Origin: Sphingobium sp. CR2-8
Lineage (GTDB): Bacteria > Pseudomonadota > Alphaproteobacteria > Sphingomonadales > Sphingomonadaceae
DNA: 64,000 bases
Direction of reading: 5' to 3'
NCBI RefSeq assembly: GCF_035818615.1
Contig: NZ_JAYKZY010000001.1
Coordinates: 412,501 to 476,500, forward strand
Part shown: positions 35,558 to 44,072 of the stretch, piece by piece
Position numbering within the stretch: position 1 is the stretch's first letter
Layout of the letters: each line of letters begins with the position of its first letter
Program-made: the position numbers and the translations under genes
The notes under the pieces: model-generated
Seen by the model: only the letters and a program-made list of their open reading frames with translations
The model's database searches: none
What the model was told of the DNA's origin: nothing

Positions 35558-37179
35558 ACCAGCCCCCGGCCGTCGATGCGGACGGCGGGGACGAAATTGC
35601 TGCCGTGCGGCATGTCGAAATGCAGCCCCGCGCCATCCTGGCGGAAGGCAAGCGAACCGCCGCCCAGCAGAGTCACCCGCTCGATTGTGCCATCGTGGTG
35701 GCCCCGCGCCAGTGCGCGGATAGTCGTAGGTCCAGCCGCGCGACCCAGGAACAGCGCGTAGAGCGCGCCCTTGTTGGTGGTGAAACGGATGTCCTGCGCG
35801 GTGAAGGGCTTGGCCTTCTCCTCATTCTGCATGCCCGCGACCAGCTTCGTCGGCCCTTCGCCATAGATGCGCCAGGGCCGCGATCCGAAGATCGCCTCGC
35901 CGCCATGGGTCATCCATCCGGCCATGCCGTCCAGCACCTTTTCCGTCTCGCTATCGATCGATCCATCGCCGGGCTGCGGGATCGACAGCAGCAGGTTGCC
36001 GTTCTTCGACACGACATCGGCCAGCCGCTGGATGACCTCTTCGGCGCTCTTGTAGCTTTTGTCGTGCAGCCGCGCTGCGTTGTAGAACCAGTCGCCGATG
36101 CAGGTGTCGGTCTGCCACGGCTCGTCCCACAATCGATCGGTAAAGCCGCGCTCGACATCCTCCACCATGCCGAACCGGGCATGGGGTTGCAGCTTCTTGC
36201 CGGTCAGCACCACGTCGATCTGGCCGTGCCAGTCGATCGAGCGGTTATAATAGTCCGCCGCCGCCTCCAGTCCGACAGGGCCGAAGGGCAGTTCATGATC
36301 GTCCATATAGACAAGGTCGGGCTTATATTTGGCGACCAGATCGGTCTGGCGCAGCAGCCAGCGGGTGACATAGGCCGGGTCGTCCTTCGGCCCCGTCTCG
36401 ATCCACTGGCCGTTGTTCGCGTCATGCCACTTGTCCATCGCTTCGATCGTGTCGATGCCGTCCGGCAGCACGGCGTGGCCGCCGGTGTATAGTTCCTGTG
36501 GGTCCAGGCCCTCCCACCATTGTCCTTTGCCGTCCGCCTTGCGCAGGCGATAGGCGTCGTAGCGCTCGCCCTTCCTCGCGCCCACCGGATCATAGCCATA
36601 GGCCGGCTGATACCAGTGCCAGGCATGGGCGGCATGGTTGGACACGCCGAACTTCATGCCCGCGCCGCGCGCCGCCTTTTCCCAGATGCCGACCACATCC
36701 TTCTTCGGCCCGACGCGCAGGCTGTTCCAGGCATGATAGCGGCTGTCGTAGCAATCCAGATTGTCGTGATGGCAGGCCAGCGCCATGAAATATTTGGCCC
36801 CCGCCTTCTGGTAGCGGGCGATCAGAGCCTCCGGCTCCCACTGGTCGCCGGTCCACAAATTCTGGATGTCCTTCATCCCCGCAACCGACGGATGACCGTA
36901 GGTTTTCAGGTGATGTTCGTACATCGGATGGCCTTGCATATATAGGAAGCGGCCATACCAATCGCCCTGCGCCGGGACCGATTGCGGACCCCAATGCGAC
37001 CAGAGGCCGAGCTTTGCGTCGCGGAACCAGTCGGGGTAGCGGTAATGGGACACCAGCGAAGACCAGCTGGCCTGCACAGGGCCTTTCGCGACCCCCATGG
37101 GGCTGGCGGCACGGGCGGCGCGGGCCAGGCCTAGAGCAGCGGTGCCCGCCAGAAAGGAACGGCGTCCCAGCATGGTCAT
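35554..37179 (-). CDS. Glycoside hydrolase family 29 alpha-L-fucosidase
   Basis: 541 aa. The start ATG at 37179 overlaps the stop of the SGNH gene (ATGA). Tat-type signal (LGRRSFLAGTAALGLARAAR). The catalytic barrel shows HYRYPDWFRDAKLGLWSHWG, AGAKYFMALACHHDNLDCYD, MKFGVSNHAAHAWHW and the nucleophile region KPDLVYMDDHELPFG with Asp293, followed by RLADVVSKNGNLLLSIPQPG and EAIFGSRPWRIYGEGPT, which are hallmarks of GH29. It is expected to release L-fucose in the periplasm. Together with the FucP-type permease and the fucose oxidation genes on the facing arm, it gives the strongest argument that fucosylated glycans are the target of this locus. Confidence 0.93.
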   Translation of the reverse strand: MTMLGRRSFLAGTAALGLARAARAASPMGVAKGPVQASWSSLVSHYRYPDWFRDAKLGLWSHWGPQSVPAQGDWYGRFLYMQGHPMYEHHLKTYGHPSVAGMKDIQNLWTGDQWEPEALIARYQKAGAKYFMALACHHDNLDCYDSRYHAWNSLRVGPKKDVVGIWEKAARGAGMKFGVSNHAAHAWHWYQPAYGYDPVGARKGERYDAYRLRKADGKGQWWEGLDPQELYTGGHAVLPDGIDTIEAMDKWHDANNGQWIETGPKDDPAYVTRWLLRQTDLVAKYKPDLVYMDDHELPFGPVGLEAAADYYNRSIDWHGQIDVVLTGKKLQPHARFGMVEDVERGFTDRLWDEPWQTDTCIGDWFYNAARLHDKSYKSAEEVIQRLADVVSKNGNLLLSIPQPGDGSIDSETEKVLDGMAGWMTHGGEAIFGSRPWRIYGEGPTKLVAGMQNEEKAKPFTAQDIRFTTNKGALYALFLGRAAGPTTIRALARGHHDGTIERVTLLGGGSLAFRQDGAGLHFDMPHGSNFVPAVRIDGRGLV

Positions 37180-37997
37180 TGGATTGCCCTCAAAGCCTTG
37201 TCGATCGCCTGCCGCGCCAGCGGGCGCATGATAGCGTAGCCCTCCGCAGTCGGATGCACGCCATCGGTGGACAGGCCGGGCTTCATCGCGCCGTCCGCCT
37301 GCGCCATAGCGCCATGATAATCGACATAGGTGAAGCCGTTCACGCGGGCATAGTCGGCCAGCCACCGGTTGATCGCCGCGACCTGCGACGCGGGCTTCAT
37401 GCCGGGACTCCAGGGGAAGGCGGCGGCGGGCGGCACGGAGGCGATGACGACCGCGATCCCGTGGGCGCGGGCCAGCTCCGCCATGGTCTGGATGTGGCCC
37501 AGCACGGTCTCCATCGTCGCCGCGCCCGTATTGCCCGCAATATCGTTGGTGCCCGCCATGATGTGGACCACCTGCGGCTTCAGCGCGATGACGTCGCTGC
37601 GGAACCGCACCAGCATCTGCGCCGTCGTCTGGCCGCTGATGCCGCGATCGACCAGGCCGCCGGTGAACATGTCGGGGTCGAGGTTGATCCAGTTGTCCGT
37701 GATGGAATCGCCCATGAAGACGGCGCGAACCTTCTGCCCTGCGATCGCCCGGTTGTCGGCGGCGTAGCGGCAGATCTGGCCGAAATCGCGGGTCAACATG
37801 TGGAGGTTTTCCATCTGCCATGCCGCCTGCCCATCGGGCTTGGGATGGGGCGGGCAGGGATCGGCGACGATGCCGACCGGATCGTCGGCATGGGGATCGC
37901 CGGGCACCTTGGTTTCGGCCAGGGCCGGGACGATGAGCGCCAGGGCGCAGACTATCGCGGCCAGGGGGGCGTTCAGACGCAGCATCCTCTTCCTCAT
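37176..37997 (-). CDS. SGNH/GDSL-family esterase, exported
   Basis: 273 aa with a signal peptide (LNAPLAAIVCALALIVPALA). The SGNH blocks are present: VFMGDSITDNW (nucleophile Ser), RGISGQTTAQML (Gly), HIMAGTNDIAGNTG (Asn) and the C-terminal STDGVHPTAEGYAIM (Asp/His). This is the layout of carbohydrate acetylesterases of the platelet-activating-factor acetylhydrolase-like group. Placed between another esterase gene and GH29, it probably removes O-acetyl groups from galactose or xylose residues. It ends within the start codon of GH29. Confidence 0.87.
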   Translation of the reverse strand: MRKRMLRLNAPLAAIVCALALIVPALAETKVPGDPHADDPVGIVADPCPPHPKPDGQAAWQMENLHMLTRDFGQICRYAADNRAIAGQKVRAVFMGDSITDNWINLDPDMFTGGLVDRGISGQTTAQMLVRFRSDVIALKPQVVHIMAGTNDIAGNTGAATMETVLGHIQTMAELARAHGIAVVIASVPPAAAFPWSPGMKPASQVAAINRWLADYARVNGFTYVDYHGAMAQADGAMKPGLSTDGVHPTAEGYAIMRPLARQAIDKALRAIQ

Positions 37998-38034
37998 ATC
38001 TTCCGGGGCATCATCGTCAGGGTGGCGCGGGTCT

Positions 38035-39003
38035 TCATGCCACGATCAGCCCATGTCCGGCGGCGAAGCGGGTGAGCAGGTCGGGCCAGGCCGACGCCTG
38101 CATCGTGGGGGGCAGCCGTACGCCGAAGCCATGGCCGCCATTTTCGAAGATATGCAGCGCGACGGGCCGCTTCGCCGCCTCCATCGCCTTGAACAGGGCG
38201 ATGCTGTTGGCCGGCGGCACCAAGCCGTCGTCGGTCGCATGGACCAGGAGGAGGGGCGGGGTCGCGCCGTCGACGCGACGCTCCACCGATCGGGCGCGCC
38301 GGGCCTCCACGGGCGCATCCTTCCCCAACAGCATGTCGCGCGAACCGCCATGGGTGAAGGGCGCGTCGAGGCTGACGACCGGATAGATCAGGGCAGCGAT
38401 GTCGGGCCGGGCATCCTGCGCATCGGCGGCATCGACCGGGGTATAGACGGTCTCCGCATGGCGCGTCGCCAGCGACCCGGCGAGATGGCCCCCGGCCGAG
38501 AAGCCCAGGACGCCGATCCAATTCTGTGCGACACCGAGTTGGACAGCTTTGGCGCGGATCAGGCGCATCGCCCGCTGCGCATCCTGCAACGGCACATCTT
38601 CCCGCCGCGCCCAGCCTTCACCGGGCAGGCGGTAGAGCAGGATGAAGGCGGTGATGCCGCGCGCGTTCAGCCAGGCGGCCTGGCTTGTCCCCTCATTGTC
38701 ATAGGACAGGAATCCATAACCGCCGCCAGGCAGCACCAACATCCCCGCGCCATTGGGCCGGGCGGGCCGGCGCACGACCAGTATCGGGCGCTCCATGCCC
38801 GTCACCCAGCGATCGGGTGTTGCGGGGTCTTTGGATTGGTCGGCGATCTTGCGGACGATCTTCGCGCCGGTGCCACCGGGCGGCGTGCCGGGCCACAGAT
38901 CGATGATCTCGTCGCCCGGCGCGGTCTGCGCCTGCGCCAGAGGGGGCAGGGCGGCCATAGCTGCCGCCGCCAGCAGCGCGGCGCGCCGATCGATGCCGTT
39001 CAT
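38035..39003 (-). CDS. Exported alpha/beta-hydrolase (acetyl-xylan-esterase-like)
   Basis: 322 aa with a signal peptide (RRAALLAAAAMAALPPLAQA). It has an oxyanion segment VLPGGGYGFLSYDNEG, the nucleophile elbow GVLGFSAGGHLAGSLA, an acid residue in LLLVHATDDGLVPPAN and His in IFENGGHGFGVRL. The layout matches the endo-xylanase-associated/acetyl esterase group of alpha/beta-hydrolases found in plant polysaccharide loci. The start overlaps the iclR stop (ATGA), so it is in the same transcript. Deacetylation of plant oligosaccharides is likely; the exact substrate is inferred. Confidence 0.87.
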   Translation of the reverse strand: MNGIDRRAALLAAAAMAALPPLAQAQTAPGDEIIDLWPGTPPGGTGAKIVRKIADQSKDPATPDRWVTGMERPILVVRRPARPNGAGMLVLPGGGYGFLSYDNEGTSQAAWLNARGITAFILLYRLPGEGWARREDVPLQDAQRAMRLIRAKAVQLGVAQNWIGVLGFSAGGHLAGSLATRHAETVYTPVDAADAQDARPDIAALIYPVVSLDAPFTHGGSRDMLLGKDAPVEARRARSVERRVDGATPPLLLVHATDDGLVPPANSIALFKAMEAAKRPVALHIFENGGHGFGVRLPPTMQASAWPDLLTRFAAGHGLIVA

Positions 39004-39785
39004 CGCTCATCCACCAGATCGTTGACGGGCGTCACCATGGTCGGAGACATGGCGCTGCCGATCGCCCGCGCCGCTTCGCGGACCAATTGGCTGCATGCCG
39101 CCATCGTCGCCCGGTTCGCGGCCCCGTCGACGAAGGGCATGGTGAGCGCGGCGCGCGCGACGCCGCCTGCCAGGATGGGCGCGGACAGGTCGGTGATGCC
39201 GGTCAGCATCGGGCTGGGCGAAAACGCTCCGCCCGCGGCGACGGCGTCGTCCAGTCCCTTCATGAGGGCGGCTTCGTCCCACGTGTCGCCGGTGGCGCGA
39301 ATATCCGCCAGCATCGCCGCGCGCGCTTCGGGCGGCTGGAACGCCAGCAGGATGCGCCCCGAATTGGACCGATGCAGCGGCCGGCGATAGCCCACGCGCA
39401 CGGCAAAGCCCGACAGGCCAGGCGCCTCGATCGCGATGATGACGACCATTTCCGCGCCCGATGCGACGGCCAGGTGACAGCTCTGCCCGGCCTTGCGCGC
39501 CAGATCCTGCATCACCGGCAGGGCGGTGGACGCCAGGTCGCGGATCGGCGGCTGGCTCATGCCCAAGGCGAAGAGGCGGTTGGTCAGGCGATAGCCTTCT
39601 TCCGCCCGCGCGATATAGCCATGCTCCTCCAGCACCTGAAGCATGCGGAAGATTTCGCTGACCGATCGCCCCAGCGCCGCCGAAATGTCCGACATGATGA
39701 GAGGGTCGCTGGCCGCCGCCAGAAGCTCCAGTATTTCCAGGCCTTTAGTCAATGCCGGCGCTTGATAGCGCGTCTTGCCGGTCAT
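39000..39785 (-). CDS. IclR family transcriptional regulator
   Basis: 261 aa from the ATG at 39785, which has GGAGG seven bases upstream. It has an N-terminal winged HTH (ALTKGLEILELLAAASDPLI, then MSDISAALGRSVSEIFRMLQ) and an effector-binding domain (SGRILLAFQPPEARAAML, GITDLSAPILAGGVARAALT). It is the first gene of the minus arm and is divergent from the TonB receptor, so it may control both arms and itself. The typical effector of this family is a small acid or sugar; which one cannot be said. A LacI-type palindrome in the same divergent region suggests a second regulator also acts here. Confidence 0.9.
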   Translation of the reverse strand: MTGKTRYQAPALTKGLEILELLAAASDPLIMSDISAALGRSVSEIFRMLQVLEEHGYIARAEEGYRLTNRLFALGMSQPPIRDLASTALPVMQDLARKAGQSCHLAVASGAEMVVIIAIEAPGLSGFAVRVGYRRPLHRSNSGRILLAFQPPEARAAMLADIRATGDTWDEAALMKGLDDAVAAGGAFSPSPMLTGITDLSAPILAGGVARAALTMPFVDGAANRATMAACSQLVREAARAIGSAMSPTMVTPVNDLVDER

Positions 39786-39801
39786 GTGTCCGCCTCCGGA
39801 T

Positions 39802-39817
39802 ATGGTCGCGTTACCAT
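39802..39817. promoter_or_regulatory. Palindrome ATGGTCGCGTTACCAT in the divergent promoter
   Basis: Arms ATGGT and ACCAT around CGCGTT, 17-32 bp upstream of the iclR start and facing the TonB receptor. The central 14 bases match the reverse complement of the site before GH2 at 12 positions. A smaller TGGT-GG-ACCA palindrome follows immediately. Confidence 0.65.
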
Positions 39818-40034
39818 TTGGTGGACCATGTTGCGCCGATGCAACCCTTCTACACAATATCCAAATATGAAATCAATTTTTATATTTCATAATTGTAAAT
39901 CTGGGCGTAATGGAGGCGCGTCTTGTTACCGCTCCCAAAGAGTGGCGGGACATTGGAAGAGAACGAGCGTCCGCGAAAATCGGGGCGCGAATCGATTAGC
40001 GCTCCGATCAGGGGCCAGGGAGAGGAAGGGTTTC

Positions 40035-42740
40035 ATGACGAACTTTATTTCGCCGCGCCGCGCCGCGTTGCTCGCAGGCATTTCGATCGCCAGCATCACG
40101 CTCGGCGGCGCCGCCCATGCGCAGGCCCAGACTCAGGATAGTGCCTCGCCGCAGGCCGCCGCGTCGGAAGAAGGCGACATCGTCGTCACCGGCGTCCGCG
40201 CCAGCCTTTCCAGCGCGCAGGCGATCAAGCGCAACAGCGACGTCATCGTCGATTCCATCGTCGCCGAAGACATCGGAAAGCTGCCCGACCGCAACATCGC
40301 CGAAGCGTTGCAGCGTATTTCGGGCATCCAGATCCAGCGCCGCTATGGCGAAGGCAGCTCGATCGCCATTCGCGGCCTGACGCAGGTCCGCACCGAACTC
40401 AACGGCCGCGACATCTTCACCGCCAGCGGCGCCAACCAGCTCAATCTGGAGGATATTCCGTCAGAACTGCTGGCCGGCATTGACGTCTATAAAAATCCGT
40501 CGGCCGACCTGATCGAGGATCAGCTGTCGGGCACGATCAATTTCCGCACCCGCAAGGCGTTCGATTTCGATGGCTTCAAGGCGGCTGCATCGGTCACGCA
40601 AAGCCATTTCGATCTGGTCGATCGCTACAAGCCGTCCGCCTCGCTCATGCTCAGCAACCGCTGGGAAACGGGCATCGGCGAAATCGGCATCCTGGCGAGC
40701 GTTTCCTTCCAGAAGACCGCCTTCCGTCAGGACACCATCTCGACCGAGCCGTTCTACACGCTCAACCCCAGCGTCCCCGGTGATGCCGCCGTGCTGGCGA
40801 CGCTCGGCCGCACCGGCCGCACGACCACGCTGCCGCACGGCACCGGCATCGGCGAAGTCTATGGCGATCGTCGCCGCCTGGGCACCGACGTGTCGGTCCA
40901 GTGGCGGCCCAGCGACACGCTGGAGCTGACCGCCGAAGTCTTCCGCTCGGACTATAAGTTCCGCTACGACGACTATAGCTTCTTCGCCTATACGTCGAAC
41001 AGTGCGATCCAGCCCCAGCCCGGCGCGCCCTTCACCTATGCCGACAATGGCGATTTCGAAAGCGGCACCTTCATCAACCTGCCGATCGGCAACAACACCA
41101 GCGCCGAAACGCGCCGGTCGAAGACCACCGACTATTCGCTGAACCTGAAATGGAAGCCGACCGGCAACCTGACCGTCACCGCCGATGGTCAATATATCGA
41201 CGCGTCGACCAAGAATTTGCGCTCGATCTTCGGCCTCAATGGTACGGCCGACACGCTGTATCAGGACATTTCGGGATCGGTGCCGGTCGTGAATATCGGT
41301 TCGGCGACGGGCCTGACCAACGTGTCGACCTATAACAGCGCCTTCTACCTGGACAATCTCAACGAAACCAAGGCGTCGAACAAGACGGCGCGTCTGGACG
41401 CCGAATATCGCTTCGATGCGGGCATATTGTCCTCGATCAAGGCGGGTGTCCGCTTCGCCGATCGCAAGAACCGCACGATCGACACCGGCTATCGCTATAC
41501 CGGCCTTGCCAGCATCCCCAGCCAGCTGGAAAATGTCGACCTGAGCGACTTCTTCCGTGGCGATGCCGACCTGTTCGGCAACATCATCGCCTTCAATCGC
41601 GGCATCATCCGCAGTTATGACACGACGCTCGATACGCTGGGCATCGCCAGCCCGCCGCCCTATGTCCGGAGCGGCACCAACGCGCAGCGTCAGAAGACCT
41701 ATACCGGCTATGCCACCGCCTTCTTCAAGGCCGATCCGGTGGACGGCAATATCGGCGTGCGCGTGGTCCGTACCGATCTCGACGTGTCGGGCTTCTACCA
41801 GCAAACCACGATCGTGGTAAATCCAGGTGGCATCGAAACCAGTGGTCCGACAGTGTTCAATCCCATCGCTACCTCACAGAGCTACACGTCGGTTCTGCCC
41901 AGCCTGAACCTGCGCGTTCATCTGGCAGATGACCTGCAACTGCGATTTGCAGCCGCCAAGAATATTTCGCGGCCCAGCTTCGGCCAGTTGAACCCAAGCC
42001 TCACTATCAACGAACCGGGAACCGCGCAGCAAAACCAGACCCTCACCACGAGCGGCGGCAATCCTTTCCTGAAGCCCATGAAGTCGGACAATTTCGACGT
42101 TTCGCTGGAATGGTATTTCTCGCGCACCGGATCGCTGACGGCAGCCGGTTTCTACAAGAATATCAAAAATTACATCCAGACGGCCGTCACGCCGCGCGAC
42201 GTCACCTTCGACAATGGCAACACCTATAGGTATGAGGTCACGTCCTTCAACAATGTCGCCAAGGGCAAGGTGAAGGGCTTCGAAGTCGCCTATCAGCAGT
42301 TCTTCGACTTCCTGCCAGGCCCGCTGAGTGGCCTCGGCATGCAGGCGAACTTCACCTATGTGGATTCAGAGGCGCCTTCGCCCGCGACGACGGGGCCGGT
42401 GACGAACGTTCCGCTGGAACTGCTATCCAAATATAATTACAATCTTGTCGGCATCTACGAACGGGGCGGTCTGTCGGCGCGTGTCGCTTATAACTGGCGC
42501 AGCAAATATGTCGTGACGACGGCGGGTAACGGGACCGGCAATCTGCCGATCTTCAACAAACCCTTCGGTCAGCTCGACGCGTCGGTCAGCTATAATGTCA
42601 CGCCGCAATTCGCCCTGGCGGTCGATGGCGTGAACCTGACCAACACGCGCCGTTCCACCTATTTCGGCATCGACACCCGTCCGCGCGACGTGGTCGTCAA
42701 CGACCGCCGCATCAGCCTGACCGCCCGCATCACCTATTGA
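40035..42740 (+). CDS. TonB-dependent receptor, fucose/xyloglucan locus
   Basis: 901 aa outer-membrane protein. The start at 40035 follows GAGGAAGGG and gives a signal peptide (PRRAALLAGISIASITLGGA, ending AHAQ). TonB box region DIVVTGVRASL, plug DSIVAEDIGKLPDRNIAEAL, ISGIQIQRRYGEGSSIAIRG, and a barrel ending in SLTARITY. No signalling extension. It leads the plus arm (permease, AKR fusion, UxaA-C, SDR, mutarotase, GH35) and faces the glycosidase arm across a shared promoter region. It is the probable importer of the oligosaccharide processed by these enzymes. Confidence 0.92.
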   Translation: MTNFISPRRAALLAGISIASITLGGAAHAQAQTQDSASPQAAASEEGDIVVTGVRASLSSAQAIKRNSDVIVDSIVAEDIGKLPDRNIAEALQRISGIQIQRRYGEGSSIAIRGLTQVRTELNGRDIFTASGANQLNLEDIPSELLAGIDVYKNPSADLIEDQLSGTINFRTRKAFDFDGFKAAASVTQSHFDLVDRYKPSASLMLSNRWETGIGEIGILASVSFQKTAFRQDTISTEPFYTLNPSVPGDAAVLATLGRTGRTTTLPHGTGIGEVYGDRRRLGTDVSVQWRPSDTLELTAEVFRSDYKFRYDDYSFFAYTSNSAIQPQPGAPFTYADNGDFESGTFINLPIGNNTSAETRRSKTTDYSLNLKWKPTGNLTVTADGQYIDASTKNLRSIFGLNGTADTLYQDISGSVPVVNIGSATGLTNVSTYNSAFYLDNLNETKASNKTARLDAEYRFDAGILSSIKAGVRFADRKNRTIDTGYRYTGLASIPSQLENVDLSDFFRGDADLFGNIIAFNRGIIRSYDTTLDTLGIASPPPYVRSGTNAQRQKTYTGYATAFFKADPVDGNIGVRVVRTDLDVSGFYQQTTIVVNPGGIETSGPTVFNPIATSQSYTSVLPSLNLRVHLADDLQLRFAAAKNISRPSFGQLNPSLTINEPGTAQQNQTLTTSGGNPFLKPMKSDNFDVSLEWYFSRTGSLTAAGFYKNIKNYIQTAVTPRDVTFDNGNTYRYEVTSFNNVAKGKVKGFEVAYQQFFDFLPGPLSGLGMQANFTYVDSEAPSPATTGPVTNVPLELLSKYNYNLVGIYERGGLSARVAYNWRSKYVVTTAGNGTGNLPIFNKPFGQLDASVSYNVTPQFALAVDGVNLTNTRRSTYFGIDTRPRDVVVNDRRISLTARITY

Positions 42741-42774
42741 TACGCCATGCGGGCGTTTATAGCGTCCCCTCCTG

Positions 42775-42810
42775 AGCAGGCCGGACCCGTTGCGGGCCGG
42801 TCTGCCCTTT
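42775..42810 (+). terminator. Imperfect hairpin with T-run between receptor and permease genes
   Basis: CAGGCCGGACCCG pairs with CGGGCCGGTCTG with one G-U pair and one bulge, enclosing a TTG loop, followed by CCCTTTT. It lies about 35 bp after the receptor stop and inside the presumed operon, so it may act as an attenuator that lowers expression of the cytoplasmic genes relative to the receptor. Confidence 0.6.
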
Positions 42811-42833
42811 TACGAAAAAGAGAGGATGGGCTG

Positions 42834-44072
42834 ATGCCGATACAGTGTGTAGCGCCGCAGACAGGCGGCGAACGCGGCAGTGCGATGGCGATGACGCTGA
42901 CCATCGGCCTGTTCTTCCTGTGGGGGGTCGCCAACAATCTGAACGACGTCCTGATCGCGCATTTCCGGCACGTCTTTTCGCTGTCCGATTTCCAGTCGGG
43001 GCTGGTCCAGTCGGCCTTCTACCTCGGCTATTTCTGCTTCGCCATTCCCGCCGCGCTGGCGGCCGAGCGGCTGGGTTACAAGGCGACGGTCATCATGGGC
43101 CTGTTGCTGTTCGGCGGCGGCGCATTGCTCTTCCTGCCTGCCTCGATCCAGCTGAGCTACGGCTTCTTCCTCTTCGCCCTGTTCGTGATCGCCAGTGGTC
43201 TCGCCTTTCTGGAGACGGCGGCCAATCCGATGGTCGCGGTCATGGGACCGGCGGACAGGTCGGCGCAGCGGCTCAATCTGGCGCAGGCGTTCAACCCGCT
43301 CGGATCGATCACCGGCGTGGCGCTGGGCGCGACCCTGATCCTGTCCGACGCCCCCGAACGGGGCGCGGCAGGCGCGGCGGCGGTGCTGCTGCCTTATCTG
43401 GGTATCGCGATCGTCGTGCTCGCCTGGGCGGCGGCGCTGGCCTTCACCCGCTTCCCGCCCATGGCGACGCAAGCCGAACGGGGCCAGGGCGCCGCGCTGG
43501 CTGGCTATGGCGCATTGCTACGACGGCCACGTTATGTGGCGGGGGTCGTGGCGCAATTTTTCTATGTCGGTGCGCAGGTCGGCATATGGAGCTATCTGAT
43601 CCGCTATGCGCAACATGCGGTGCCCGGCATCGGCGCGCAGAATGCGGCGTGGCTGCTCACCCTGTCGCTCGCGCTGTTCATGATCGGCCGCTTCGCCGGT
43701 GCGGCGCTGCTGGCGCGGTTCGACGGGGCACGGCTGATGGCTTTGTTCGCGGGCTTCAATATCGCGCTGTCGCTGGTCGCCGTTGCAGGCGGCGTCGCCG
43801 GTCTGGCGGCGCTGGTTGCGACCAGCTTCTTCATGTCGATCATGTATCCCACCATCTTCGCGCTGTCGCTGCGCGATCTGGGGCCGCTGACCAAGGCGGG
43901 GGCGTCGATGATCGTCATGGCCATCATCGGCGGGGCGATCCTGACGATGGCGATGGGATTGCTGTCCGACCTGGTCGGCACGATCCGCGCGGCGATGCTG
44001 GTGCCTGCGTTCTGCTTTATCGTCGTCGCGCTGTACGCCCGCGCGGCGGCGCAGCGGGAGGCGGTGGCATGA
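42834..44072 (+). CDS. fucP: FucP-type MFS sugar:proton symporter
   Basis: 412 aa inner-membrane protein with about twelve hydrophobic segments. FucP-family signatures: LFFLWGVANNLNDVLIAHFR in helix 1, FQSGLVQSAFYLGYFCFAIP, GLAFLETAANPMVAVMGPAD and RLNLAQAFNPLGSITGVALG. The start at 42834 follows AGAGG; upstream codons lie in the attenuator-like hairpin. The acidic residue after NNLN in helix 1 is the position involved in proton coupling in E. coli FucP. With the fucosidase and the fucose oxidation genes alongside, L-fucose is the most likely substrate, although this family also carries glucose and galactose. It overlaps the AKR gene by 4 bp. Confidence 0.88.
   Translation: MPIQCVAPQTGGERGSAMAMTLTIGLFFLWGVANNLNDVLIAHFRHVFSLSDFQSGLVQSAFYLGYFCFAIPAALAAERLGYKATVIMGLLLFGGGALLFLPASIQLSYGFFLFALFVIASGLAFLETAANPMVAVMGPADRSAQRLNLAQAFNPLGSITGVALGATLILSDAPERGAAGAAAVLLPYLGIAIVVLAWAAALAFTRFPPMATQAERGQGAALAGYGALLRRPRYVAGVVAQFFYVGAQVGIWSYLIRYAQHAVPGIGAQNAAWLLTLSLALFMIGRFAGAALLARFDGARLMALFAGFNIALSLVAVAGGVAGLAALVATSFFMSIMYPTIFALSLRDLGPLTKAGASMIVMAIIGGAILTMAMGLLSDLVGTIRAAMLVPAFCFIVVALYARAAAQREAVA

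Noticed and set aside
33197..35761. Plus-strand frame of 854 codons opposite GH31
   Set aside because: Antisense shadow of a well-supported GH31 gene, with no domain or ribosome site.
35554..37821. Extended N-terminus for the GH29 protein
   Set aside because: The added 214 residues are the SGNH gene read out of frame; the ATG at 37179 overlaps the SGNH stop and begins a Tat-type signal.
39087..42740. Extended N-terminus for the second TonB receptor
   Set aside because: The extra 316 codons are antisense to iclR; the ATG at 40035 has a ribosome site and a signal peptide.
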